Positions 6,600 through 14,769 of a DNA stretch of 23,586 nt are shown piece by piece. The stretch comes from an uncultured Mucilaginibacter sp. (lineage in GTDB: Bacteria; Bacteroidota; Bacteroidia; Sphingobacteriales; Sphingobacteriaceae), in contig NZ_CAMLOV010000080.1 in the NCBI RefSeq assembly GCF_946481715.1, forward strand, positions 1 to 23,586, in the 5' to 3' direction. A program made the position numbers and the translations under genes. The notes beneath the pieces were generated by a model that saw nothing but the letters and a program-made list of their open reading frames with translations, was not told the DNA's origin and did no database searches. Position 1 is the stretch's first letter; every line of letters starts with the position of its first letter.

Positions 6600-7947
6600 G
6601 CTCCAATATCTCCTTTAAAGGGTTCACCAATGTATCTATATCGCCCGCGCCTACGGTTAAAAGCAGTTCGGGTTTCTCTCTTTTTATTATCGCCAGGCTC
6701 TCCGGTTTGCCAACCAGGCGCTTGTTTTCCAGCTTCATCAGGTTTAATACCATGTTGCTGTCTACACCCGGTATCGGCAACTCGCGGGCGGGGTATATCT
6801 CCAGCATCAACAGTTCATCTGCCATATCCAGCACTTCGGCAAAGCCGTCCACAAAATCGCGGGTGCGGGTAAACAAATGTGGCTGAAACATCACCGTTAG
6901 CTTTTTATTGGGGTATAGCCTTTTTACCGAGGTAATGGCCGCACGCAATTCTTCGGGATGATGGGCATAATCGTCTATATAAATATGCGCGGCATTCTTT
7001 ACAATGTATTCGAACCTGCGCTTTACGCCTTTAAAGGAACCCAATGCTTCGCGGATAGCGTCGGCAGAGATTTCTAACCGTAACGATGCCTCGATTGCTG
7101 CTACTGCATTCTCGATATTGTGTAAGCCTGCAATACCCATCCTGATGTTTGGGATAGCTGTTGAAGCATTGTTAAAATCGAAATGGAAGTTCCCGTCTTC
7201 GATACGGATATTACTTCCCATTGCGCCGGCATCGGCATCTACCGCGTAGGTAAAGCCCTCCGCCAGTGGCAAGCCTTTTTTATATATCAATACCCCTCCC
7301 GGTTTTATCTGCGAAGCAAACAGCCTGAACGATTCTTCCAGGTGCGAATGATCGCCATAGATGTCCAGGTGGTCGGCATCCATCGAGGTAATAATGGCGG
7401 TATCGGGGTTTAGGGTCAGGAACGAGCGGTCGTACTCATCTGCCTCAACTACCACAATATCGTTTTTACCATACAGCACATTAGTGTTGTAATTGGATGA
7501 TATGCCACCCAAAAATGCCGAGCAATCTTTACCCGAGTCTTTCAGGATATGCGCTATCATGCACGAGGTAGTGGTTTTACCATGGGTACCTGCCACCGCT
7601 ATAGTGAACATACCCCGGCTAATAATGCCCAGCACCTGCGAGCGTTTCTGCAGATCGAAGCCTTTGGTTTTGAAATAATTTAATATATGCGAATCTTTTG
7701 GGATGGCCGGTGTATAAATGATCAACGTGCCATCGCTGGGTTTTTGGAAACTCATAGGTATCCAATCCAATCTATCTTCAAAAACCACGCGGATGCCTTC
7801 GTTGTGGAGGGCATCGGTTAAAGGCGTATTTGTTTTATCGTACCCACATACAACACAACCCAAATGATGGAAATAACGGGCAAGGCCGCTCATGCCTATG
7901 CCGCCTATGCCTACCAGGTAAACCCGTTGTATGTTTTTAAGTTCCAT
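6592..7947 (-). CDS. murC: UDP-N-acetylmuramate--L-alanine ligase MurC
   Basis: Cytoplasmic ATP-dependent ligase of 451 residues that adds L-alanine to UDP-MurNAc, the first peptide-stem step. The N-terminal Rossmann domain shows GIGGIGMSGLA (13-23). The Mur ligase P-loop is GTHGKTTT (120-127). Further family motifs are VVVEADEYDRSF (165-176), DADHLDIY (190-197) and DDYAHHPEE in the C-terminal domain. No fused domain; in some bacteria MurC is fused to Ddl, not here. It overlaps ftsQ by 8 nt downstream. Upstream it is separated from murG by 181 nt containing a terminator-like hairpin, so murC-ftsQ-ftsA may have an additional start of transcription. A promoter could not be recognised there. Confidence 0.97.
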   Translation of the reverse strand: MELKNIQRVYLVGIGGIGMSGLARYFHHLGCVVCGYDKTNTPLTDALHNEGIRVVFEDRLDWIPMSFQKPSDGTLIIYTPAIPKDSHILNYFKTKGFDLQKRSQVLGIISRGMFTIAVAGTHGKTTTSCMIAHILKDSGKDCSAFLGGISSNYNTNVLYGKNDIVVVEADEYDRSFLTLNPDTAIITSMDADHLDIYGDHSHLEESFRLFASQIKPGGVLIYKKGLPLAEGFTYAVDADAGAMGSNIRIEDGNFHFDFNNASTAIPNIRMGIAGLHNIENAVAAIEASLRLEISADAIREALGSFKGVKRRFEYIVKNAAHIYIDDYAHHPEELRAAITSVKRLYPNKKLTVMFQPHLFTRTRDFVDGFAEVLDMADELLMLEIYPARELPIPGVDSNMVLNLMKLENKRLVGKPESLAIIKREKPELLLTVGAGDIDTLVNPLKEILEHV

Positions 7948-8088
7948 TTTTTTGTTTGGTGAGTGGTTGATTAAGTTGATTGAGTGAGTGGTTTTCGTCC
8001 AACTCGCTAAGCCAACACTCCAGCCTTTTTTATTTTAACAAACTCATTTACTACTCTCTATTTACTTAATTAACCAATAACTAATCCC
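7948..8088. repeat. murC leader with short GAGTGG/GTTGATTA repeats
   Basis: The 10-mer GTGAGTGGTT occurs at 7959-7968 and 7984-7993, with GTTGATTA-like units between and CT-rich counterparts (ACTCATTTACTACTC) further upstream. This is simple, degenerate repeat sequence without an open frame, lying between the murG terminator-like hairpin and the murC start. No promoter motif matching TAnnTTTG was found on the minus strand. Confidence 0.5.
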
Positions 8089-8124
8089 AAAAAAGGCTAT
8101 CCCCGCGTTCTACGGGGATTAGCC
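8089..8124 (-). terminator. Terminator-like hairpin between murG and murC
   Basis: GGCTAT-CCCCG (8095-8105) pairs with CGGGGA-TTAGCC (8113-8124), an 11-bp stem with one bulged T and a 7-nt loop. The plus-strand A6 at 8089-8094 gives a U-tract on the minus strand. It begins 5 nt after the murG stop codon. It has the form of an intrinsic terminator inside the dcw cluster, so transcription of murC onward may be partial read-through or may need its own promoter. Confidence 0.75.
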
Positions 8125-8128
8125 AGAT

Positions 8129-9238
8129 TTAATTGTTGTTTGTTATTTGGATAACCTCTTTTGCAATAACTTCATCGGCATTTGGCATGGCCAATTTGCC
8201 AATGTTATCGCTTAATTTCTTTTGCATGCTTTTATCATTCAACAGCTCCAATGCTTTATCTACCAGTTTTGCTTCGGCATCCCTATCGGCAACAAACATT
8301 GCCGCATCTTCGGTTTTTAGCGCCAGTGCATTTTTGGTTTGGTGGTCCTCCGCAACATTTGGCGACGGTACCAGTATCACCGGTTTTTTTATGACGCATA
8401 ACTCGGCAATTGTGCCTGCCCCTGCACGCGAGATGATCACATCGGCTGCCGCGAAGGCCAGGTCCATACGGTTTAAAAACTCTACCACGCATATGTTGGG
8501 GTGTATGTTATTGCCCAGTTGCTCTTTTATGCTTTTATAGTAGAACTTGCCTGTTTGCCATATTACCTGCACATCGGCTTTAATAATTTTATCCAGCCCT
8601 GCCAGCATACTCTTATTTAAAGTGCCGGCCCCGAGGCTGCCGCCGGTAACTAAAATCGTTTTCTTGCGCGATGATAGTTTATACAATTCCAGCGCCTGCA
8701 TATGTTTGCCCGCAATATCAACCGATTCCTTACGGATAGGGTTGCCTGTTTTTACGATCCTGCCTGCCGGGAAAAATTTATCCATCCCGTCAAAAGCCAC
8801 GCATATTTTTTTAGCTTTTTTACCAAGCCATTTATTGGTGATACCCGCGTAAGAGTTTTGTTCCTGTATCAAGGTGGGGATACCCATTACGCCTGCCGCG
8901 TACAGCAAGGGGCCACTGGCATAGCCACCCACGCCTACACAGGCATCGGGTTTAAAATCTTTGATGATCTTTACGGCCTTGCGCACGCTGCCCAGCAGTT
9001 TTATGGGGAACATCAGGTTTTTTATGATGGATTTACGCTGTATCCCCTGTATATCCAGGCCGATGATCTCGTAACCGGCCGCCGGTACTTTCTCCATTTC
9101 CATACGGCCGCTGGCACCAACAAAAAGTATTTCGGTGGCAGGGTTAAGCGCTTTTAAAGCATTGGCAATAGCAATAGCCGGGAAGATATGCCCTCCTGTA
9201 CCGCCGCCGCTAATGATTATCCTTTTTGCTTTTTTCAC
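8129..9238 (-). CDS. murG: Lipid II synthase MurG (GlcNAc transferase)
   Basis: Peripheral membrane GT28 glycosyltransferase of 369 residues that adds GlcNAc to lipid I to give lipid II on the inner face of the membrane. Three glycine-rich signatures are present: GGGTGGHIFPA (11-21), VGVGGYASGP (101-110) and GGSLGA (199-204). The UDP-GlcNAc-binding region is SRAGAGTIAEL (270-280) followed by EDHQTKNA (297-304). The start codon is GTG (plus-strand cac 9236-9238), directly before KKAKRIII, as expected for this family. The gene is followed by a terminator-like hairpin and preceded by 161 nt of repeats separating it from ftsW. Confidence 0.97.
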   Translation of the reverse strand: MKKAKRIIISGGGTGGHIFPAIAIANALKALNPATEILFVGASGRMEMEKVPAAGYEIIGLDIQGIQRKSIIKNLMFPIKLLGSVRKAVKIIKDFKPDACVGVGGYASGPLLYAAGVMGIPTLIQEQNSYAGITNKWLGKKAKKICVAFDGMDKFFPAGRIVKTGNPIRKESVDIAGKHMQALELYKLSSRKKTILVTGGSLGAGTLNKSMLAGLDKIIKADVQVIWQTGKFYYKSIKEQLGNNIHPNICVVEFLNRMDLAFAAADVIISRAGAGTIAELCVIKKPVILVPSPNVAEDHQTKNALALKTEDAAMFVADRDAEAKLVDKALELLNDKSMQKKLSDNIGKLAMPNADEVIAKEVIQITNNN

Positions 9239-9250
9239 CGTTTATATTTT

Positions 9251-9357
9251 TGATTACACCGATTTTATTGTTGTGATTACACCGATTATGTTAATGATAT
9301 CACCGATTATGTTTTGTGATTTCATCGATTACTTTGACGATTTCACAGATTACCTTT
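9251..9357. repeat. Five imperfect 21-23-bp tandem repeats (GATTACACCGATTATGTT type)
   Basis: Units begin at 9252, 9275, 9296, 9318 and 9339 (spacing 23, 21, 22, 21). Each has the form GATnnCAyCGATTAyxTT with drift. The period is close to two DNA helical turns. The tract occupies most of the ftsW-murG gap and is non-coding on both strands. Confidence 0.8.
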
Positions 9358-9403
9358 TGTCTTGTCTCTTGTCTCTTGCTTCTAACCTCTTGTCTCTAAT
9401 TAC
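9357..9403. repeat. Pyrimidine-rich TCTTGTCTCTTG repeat tract
   Basis: Repeated TCTTGTCTCT units, the inverse orientation of the CAAGAGACAAGA motif seen at 2029-2110. TCTTGCTTCTA within it is shared with 12050-12060. It runs up to and slightly into the ftsW stop codon region at 9400. Confidence 0.6.
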
Positions 9404-10545
9404 GCTTCCCTTATCTCTCCTACCACTACTTTCTTTGGTTCATCAATATCGCGGCTTACGGATAATATGATACCGAAGGCGATACTGGTAAACAATATGG
9501 ATGTACCCCCCATACTCACCAGCGGCAATGGTACACCGGTTACAGGCCCTAAACCTACCGCTACCGCCATATTTGCAAATGCCTGTATGGTTAAACTAAA
9601 GCTTAAGCCTGCCGCCAGCAGGGCGCCAAAAGCTTTCGGGGCCTTGGTTACTATCTTGATACAGCGGTACAGCAAAAACAGGTAAATACCTATCACTACC
9701 AACCCGCCCAACAAACCATATTCCTCTACTATAATGGCAAATATCTCATCCGAAAATGCTTCAGGCAGGTAATTGCGCTCGGTGCTTCTGCCCGGGCCTT
9801 TACCAAAGAAACCGCCTGATGCAATAGCTATTTTGGCGTGGTTTCCCTGGAACAATTTATCCTGGTCGGCCAGTTCCGGGTGGAAGAACGCCTTTACCCT
9901 GGAGATGTGCGTTGCCCGGCGCGAACCTAAAAACAACATGGCTGTTAATAAGAACAACCCTGCTACACAAACCACCGATATCTGCTTTATGCTGATACGC
10001 CCCATGATCAACAGCAAAATACTTACCCCAAACAGCATTAAACCGGTTGATAAGTTGGCTGGCCCAATAAGCGCAAATATGGCGCAAACCGACCCCATGA
10101 TAGGGATGAAGGAATTTTTTACATCCTTTATGTTCTCTTGCTTACGCGATAATATGCGCGCCAGGTAAGTAATTAAAGCCAGCTTGGCCAAATCGGATGT
10201 TTGGAAGCTTAAGCCCGTACCCGGTATAACCATCCACCTGCTTGCGTTATTAATATGCGACCCAAAGAACAGCGTATATAGTAACAAGGGGATAGTAATG
10301 ATCATTAGTATTTTTGAGATACCCGCATAATACCGGTAATCCAGCCGGTGCGAGATATACATCAGCACAATACCCATCACAATCATCAGCATATGCTTGG
10401 CCAGGATAGACTCCACGCCTACGCCCCTGGTGTAGGCCAGTGTACCGATAGAACTGTATACCGCCAGCATAGATATCATGGACAGCATGATGACGATAAG
10501 CCATATCCAACGGTCTCCTTTTACGTTACTGAGTATCTGATTCAT
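9400..10545 (-). CDS. ftsW: Septal peptidoglycan polymerase FtsW (SEDS family)
   Basis: Polytopic SEDS glycosyltransferase of 381 residues with about ten hydrophobic segments. With FtsI it polymerises lipid II at the septum. Family features include the GFFGKGPGRS loop (245-254), the EAFSDEIFAIIVEEYG region (262-277) holding the conserved Asp (D266), and the C-terminal GPVTGVPLPLVSMGGTS (333-349), the strongest SEDS signature. Pairing with ftsI in the same cluster makes FtsW more likely than RodA. The gene is isolated from murD by 105 nt of phased repeats and from murG by 161 nt, so it may be transcribed through without translational coupling. Confidence 0.96.
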   Translation of the reverse strand: MNQILSNVKGDRWIWLIVIMLSMISMLAVYSSIGTLAYTRGVGVESILAKHMLMIVMGIVLMYISHRLDYRYYAGISKILMIITIPLLLYTLFFGSHINNASRWMVIPGTGLSFQTSDLAKLALITYLARILSRKQENIKDVKNSFIPIMGSVCAIFALIGPANLSTGLMLFGVSILLLIMGRISIKQISVVCVAGLFLLTAMLFLGSRRATHISRVKAFFHPELADQDKLFQGNHAKIAIASGGFFGKGPGRSTERNYLPEAFSDEIFAIIVEEYGLLGGLVVIGIYLFLLYRCIKIVTKAPKAFGALLAAGLSFSLTIQAFANMAVAVGLGPVTGVPLPLVSMGGTSILFTSIAFGIILSVSRDIDEPKKVVVGEIREA

Positions 10546-10570
10546 TTATTTTTTTAATTGCACCGGTTTC

Positions 10571-10648
10571 CCCCGATTTTTCTCCGATTTTCAAAGATTT
10601 TCACCGATTTTACTCCGGTAATCTCACCGATTTTACTCCGATTTTACA
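10571..10648. repeat. Seven CCGATTTT units phased at 10-12 bp upstream of ftsW
   Basis: The G of (C)CGATTTT-like units lies at 10575, 10586, 10596, 10606, 10617, 10629 and 10640 (spacing 11, 10, 10, 11, 12, 11). Short T-tracts in phase with the helical repeat are a known cause of intrinsic DNA bending. The tract fills most of the gap between murD and ftsW and has no open frame. The core CCGATT is shared with the repeats at 9251-9357. Confidence 0.8.
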
Positions 10649-10650
10649 AT

Positions 10651-12009
10651 TTATAGTTCTTTCACGGCATCCTTAAATTGGCGCCCGCGATCTTCATAAT
10701 TCTTAAACAAGTCGAAACTTGCGCATGCCGGCGATAGTAATACCGTGTCGCCTTTAGTTGCAAGATGATACGATACCTGGGCCGCCTCAGCTGCCGACGA
10801 GGTGTTTACAATGATCTCTACATCATCCTCAAAAGCATCATGGATGCGTTTGTTATCCTTGCCTAAACATACAATTGCCTTCACCTTTTGCTTCACCAGT
10901 TCCTTCAACATGCTGTAATCGTTGCCTTTATCTACGCCGCCCAATATCAACACTACGGGGCTGCTCATGCTCTCTAATGCGTACCAGGTAGAATTTACAT
11001 TGGTAGCTTTAGAATCGTTTATAAAGCCAATGCCCGAAATTTTGGCAACAAACTCCAAACGGTGCTCGATGCTTGGGAAACTACCCATGCTCTCGCGCAT
11101 TGTTTCGTTGCGTAACTCCAGCACTTTTGCTACGATACCTGATGCCATTGAATTGTAAATGTTGTGCTTACCCTGCAGGGCCAGTTCGGTGATCGACATT
11201 TGAAAATGTTGTTGGTGTATGTTTATGACAATATTGTCCTTATCGAGATATGCTCCCGTTTCAATCTTTTTTTCTATAGAGAAGGGCAAAACTTGCGCAT
11301 TAAGCGTCTTCCCGTCCATTACTTTTAGCGTTTCGGCATCATCGGCACAATAGATAAAATAATCTGTTGCTGTTTGGTTCTGCGTTATCCGGAACTTAGA
11401 TGCGGCGTAGTTCTCCAGTTTATAGTCGTACCTGTCCAAATGGTCGGGCGTTATATTCAACAACACCGCTATGTCTGCCTTAAATTTGTACATGCTATCC
11501 AGCATAAAGCTGCTGATTTCCAGCACGTAGTACTCATAATTTTCGGTAGCAACCTGGTAGGCGAAGCTTTTGCCTATGTTGCCTGCCAGCCCTACATTTA
11601 GCCCCGCATTTTTAAGTATATAATAGGTAAGGCTGCTGGTAGTTGTTTTACCATTACTGCCTGTTATACATATCATTTTAGCGTTAGTGTAGCGCCCGGC
11701 AAATTCAATCTCGGATATTACCGGGATGGCGTTCTCCACCAACCGCTTTACTATTGGCGCTTTATCGGGTATGCCGGGGCTTTTTATCACTTCGGCAGCT
11801 TTTAATATTTCCTCGTACGTATGCCCGTTCTCTTCAAAACGGATATCCCAATCCTGCAGCTGTTTTTTGTAATGATCTGCTATCGGCCCAAAATCCGACA
11901 CAAAAACATCAAAACCCTTCTGTTGAGCCAGGTATGCCGCACCCACACCGCTTTCGCCCGCGCCGAGGATGGCAAGCCTTTGGGTTGATATGTTATCCTG
12001 TTCAGTCAC
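10651..12009 (-). CDS. murD: UDP-N-acetylmuramoylalanine--D-glutamate ligase MurD
   Basis: Cytoplasmic Mur ligase of 452 residues adding D-glutamate to UDP-MurNAc-L-Ala. It shows the N-terminal ILGAGESGVGAA (14-25), P-loop GSNGKTTT (117-124), the TPDHLDRY motif and the C-terminal LSPACASFDLFKNYEDRG, which is specific to MurD. The start codon is GTG (plus-strand cac 12007-12009): an in-frame TAA lies four codons upstream and the Rossmann motif begins only 13 residues in, so no downstream start fits. It follows mraY by 48 nt of CT-rich repeat and precedes ftsW by 105 nt. Confidence 0.97.
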   Translation of the reverse strand: MTEQDNISTQRLAILGAGESGVGAAYLAQQKGFDVFVSDFGPIADHYKKQLQDWDIRFEENGHTYEEILKAAEVIKSPGIPDKAPIVKRLVENAIPVISEIEFAGRYTNAKMICITGSNGKTTTSSLTYYILKNAGLNVGLAGNIGKSFAYQVATENYEYYVLEISSFMLDSMYKFKADIAVLLNITPDHLDRYDYKLENYAASKFRITQNQTATDYFIYCADDAETLKVMDGKTLNAQVLPFSIEKKIETGAYLDKDNIVINIHQQHFQMSITELALQGKHNIYNSMASGIVAKVLELRNETMRESMGSFPSIEHRLEFVAKISGIGFINDSKATNVNSTWYALESMSSPVVLILGGVDKGNDYSMLKELVKQKVKAIVCLGKDNKRIHDAFEDDVEIIVNTSSAAEAAQVSYHLATKGDTVLLSPACASFDLFKNYEDRGRQFKDAVKEL

Positions 12010-12020
12010 TGCTTTTTTTT

Positions 12021-12060
12021 ATTCTTTGGTCTTGTCTCTCGATTCTAAATCTTGCTTCTA
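12021..12060. repeat. CT-rich repeat between mraY and murD
   Basis: TCTTGTCTCTCGATTCT (12030-12046) is the exact reverse complement of 2049-2065, 17 of 17 bases, 10 kb away. TCTTGCTTCTA (12050-12060) recurs in the ftsW-murG gap. The last bases overlap the mraY stop codon. This is the shortest copy of the window's CAAGAGACAAGA family. Confidence 0.7.
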
Positions 12061-13299
12061 TCTCAACTTCAGCGTTATCACCGTTATAATGGCCAGCATG
12101 ATACAGATGATGTAAAACCGGGTTACTATCTTCGATTCGTGGAAGCCCTTCTTTTGGTAATGGTGATGCAGCGGCGCCATTAAGAACACCCTGCGGCCTT
12201 CGCCAAAACGCCTTTTTGTCCACTTAAACCAGCCCACCTGTATAATTACCGACATGTTTTCCACCACAAAAATGCCGCAGAGTACCGGTATCAGCAGCTC
12301 CTTCCTTATCATGATAGCAAACACTGCTATAATTCCGCCTATGGCCAAGCTGCCGGTATCGCCCATAAAAACCTGCGCCGGGTACGAGTTGTACCACAAA
12401 AAGCCTACGCAAGCACCGACAAATGCACCGGCAAAAATTACCAGTTCGCCCGTGTTGGGGATATACATAATATTCAGGTAATCGGCTATCAAAGTATTAC
12501 CCGAAACGTAGGCCAGTATGGCCAGTGTTAGCCCTATGATGGCGGATGTACCCGTTGCCAACCCGTCTATACCGTCTGTAAGGTTTGCACCGTTGGATAT
12601 GAACGTGATAATGATAATGACGAAGAACATAAACACCACCAATGCATAATGCTCATAACCAGGGCCTAAAAACTTTAATACCTTGCCATAGTCAAATTCA
12701 TTGTTTTTGTAGAATGGCATCGTTGTTTTGGTAGATTTTATGTCCTGGGTTAGTACCTGCTTATCGCCACGCATATGAAAATCTACCGGCACATCGTATT
12801 TCACCGGAAGCTTTACTTCCTGCCGCATGGTAATGCTGCTATTAAAGTACATGGTATAGCCAATAAACAATGCCAGCCCTACTTGCCCCGTAATTTTAAA
12901 CCTGCCTGCTAAACCCTCTTTATTCTTTTTAAATACTTTAATGTAATCATCTAAAAAACCTATCCCACCCAGCCAAACGGTAGTCACCAGCATCATAATG
13001 ATGTAGATATTATCCAGCCTGGCAAACAACAGCGTTGGCACTAAAATGCCCGCCAATATGATGATACCGCCCATTGTAGGCGTTCCCGATTTTTGCATTT
13101 GGCCTTCCAGCCCCAGGTTACGCACGGTTTCGCCAACCTGTTTAAAACGCAGGTAATCAATAAGCCTGCGGCCATAAACCGTTGTAACCAATAACGATAC
13201 AATTACCGCCATAGCCATCCTGAACGTAAGGTATTGAAATACCCCCGCCCCCGGGATACTGTAATTTTTATTTAAATAGCTAAACAGGTAATAAAGCAT
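12058..13299 (-). CDS. mraY: Phospho-N-acetylmuramoyl-pentapeptide transferase MraY
   Basis: Polytopic membrane enzyme of 413 residues that transfers phospho-MurNAc-pentapeptide to undecaprenyl phosphate, making lipid I. Motifs: GTPTMGGI (72-79), GFLDDYIK (114-121), [12 protein letters not shown] (239-250), [10 protein letters not shown] (313-322) and [11 protein letters not shown] (375-385, with the HHH of the family). It is about 50 residues longer than E. coli MraY (360). The extra length is a hydrophilic segment at about 155-210 between transmembrane segments, rich in charged residues, which I regard as typical for Bacteroidetes. murE ends 9 nt upstream; no murF intervenes. Confidence 0.97.
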   Translation of the reverse strand: MLYYLFSYLNKNYSIPGAGVFQYLTFRMAMAVIVSLLVTTVYGRRLIDYLRFKQVGETVRNLGLEGQMQKSGTPTMGGIIILAGILVPTLLFARLDNIYIIMMLVTTVWLGGIGFLDDYIKVFKKNKEGLAGRFKITGQVGLALFIGYTMYFNSSITMRQEVKLPVKYDVPVDFHMRGDKQVLTQDIKSTKTTMPFYKNNEFDYGKVLKFLGPGYEHYALVVFMFFVIIIITFISNGANLTDGIDGLATGTSAIIGLTLAILAYVSGNTLIADYLNIMYIPNTGELVIFAGAFVGACVGFLWYNSYPAQVFMGDTGSLAIGGIIAVFAIMIRKELLIPVLCGIFVVENMSVIIQVGWFKWTKRRFGEGRRVFLMAPLHHHYQKKGFHESKIVTRFYIICIMLAIITVITLKLR

Positions 13300-13308
13300 A
13301 CAACTGGT

Positions 13309-14769
13309 TTAATTCATCTCTTTAAACTGCACCAACAATTCTTCCATATCATCAAAATGGTTTTTTACCCCATTTATGTCCTGGTATTTCTCGTGCCCTT
13401 TGCCGGCCAGCAGGATAATATCTCCGGGCTGTGCAAACATGCAGGCGGTTTTAATGGCCTCTCTCCTGTCGGCAATGCTTACCGTATGGCGCTTAAAGGC
13501 CGGGTCGATACCTGCTTCCATATCTTTTATGATCTGGGCGGGGTCTTCGGTACGCGGATTATCCGAGGTTAGTATCACTTTGTCGCTCCACTCGCTGGCT
13601 ACCTTAGCCATAATAGGGCGTTTGGTTTTATCCCTGTCTCCGCCGCAGCCTATCACGGTTATCACCTTCTCTTTTCCCTTGCGTATATCATGCACCGTAC
13701 TCAACACATTCTGCACAGCATCGGGCGTGTGGGCATAATCTACAATACCTATCACCTTATTAGGGGCAACAATGTATTCAAACCGGCCTTCGGCACCTGT
13801 TAATTTGCTCAGGCTGATGAGCACCTTGCTCCTGTCCTGCTCCAGCAGTAAAGCAGTAGCATAAACCGCCAGCAGGTTATAGGCGTTAAAGGTGCCTACC
13901 AGTTTAAACCAAACCTCTTCGTTATCAATATTTAAAAGCAGGCCACCAAACTGGTTCTCAATAATGCGTGCCCTGTAATCGGCCATACTTTTTAGGCCAT
14001 ATGTTTTTTTATGTGCCGATGTGTTTTGCAGCATCACATTGCCGTTCTTGTCGTCGCTGTTGGTTAAAGCGAATGCGCTTTTCGGCAGGTTATCAAAAAA
14101 GGTTTTCTTCGCCTTTAGGTAACTATCAAAGGTTTTATGGTAATCCAGGTGATCGTGCGTCAGGTTGGAGAATATCCCTCCCGAAAACTTCAGCCCTTCT
14201 ATCCTGTATTGCGATATAGCATGCGAGCTTACTTCCATAAAGCAATAATCGCAGCCTTCATCAACCATATCAGCCAGTAACTTGTTTAGCGCAACCGGGT
14301 CGGGCGTGGTATGTGTCGATGGTATAATACGGCCGTTTACCTGGTTCTCTACCGTAGAAAGCAGCCCGCATTTATATCCCAGGTCCCTAAACAGCTTATA
14401 AAGCAGCGTAGCGATGGTGGTTTTACCATTGGTACCCGTAACGCCTACCAGTTTTAAGTTGGATGATGGGTTTTCGTAAAAATTGGCAGCAAGCGTACCC
14501 AATGCTTTTGCCGAGTTATTAACCATTAAAAAATCCGTCTCGGTAGCTGTATGGGCAGGCAATTCTTCGCAAATCACTGCAACGGCGCCATCTTTTATTG
14601 CCTGGTCGATATAATCGTGCCCATCCACAACGGTGCCTTTAAGCGCCACAAACAACGAACCCGGCACAACCTTGCGCGAATCGAACACAACGGCAGATAT
14701 CTCTACATCGGCACTACCCTGTAATTCGGTAAACGCTACCCCCTCCAACAAATCGCTTAAATATCTCAT
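13309..14769 (-). CDS. murE: UDP-MurNAc-L-Ala-D-Glu--meso-diaminopimelate ligase MurE
   Basis: Cytoplasmic Mur ligase of 486 residues adding the third amino acid of the stem peptide. P-loop GTNGKTT (112-118), TTPDP (154-158), SSHA (181-184), NLTHDHLDYH (202-211), a carbamylated-lysine region around YLKAKKTFF (217-225), VDYAHTPDA (343-351) and GCGGDRDKTKRP (374-385). The DNPRTE motif at 403-408 is the known signature of meso-DAP specificity (lysine-type enzymes differ here), so the peptidoglycan is predicted to be A1-gamma, DAP-containing. It overlaps ftsI by 4 nt (ATGA), indicating translational coupling, and is followed closely by mraY. Confidence 0.97.
   Translation of the reverse strand: MRYLSDLLEGVAFTELQGSADVEISAVVFDSRKVVPGSLFVALKGTVVDGHDYIDQAIKDGAVAVICEELPAHTATETDFLMVNNSAKALGTLAANFYENPSSNLKLVGVTGTNGKTTIATLLYKLFRDLGYKCGLLSTVENQVNGRIIPSTHTTPDPVALNKLLADMVDEGCDYCFMEVSSHAISQYRIEGLKFSGGIFSNLTHDHLDYHKTFDSYLKAKKTFFDNLPKSAFALTNSDDKNGNVMLQNTSAHKKTYGLKSMADYRARIIENQFGGLLLNIDNEEVWFKLVGTFNAYNLLAVYATALLLEQDRSKVLISLSKLTGAEGRFEYIVAPNKVIGIVDYAHTPDAVQNVLSTVHDIRKGKEKVITVIGCGGDRDKTKRPIMAKVASEWSDKVILTSDNPRTEDPAQIIKDMEAGIDPAFKRHTVSIADRREAIKTACMFAQPGDIILLAGKGHEKYQDINGVKNHFDDMEELLVQFKEMN

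Noticed and set aside
9251..9357. CRISPR array
   Set aside because: The repeats are degenerate, about 22 bp, and directly abut each other with no unique spacers; no cas genes are present.
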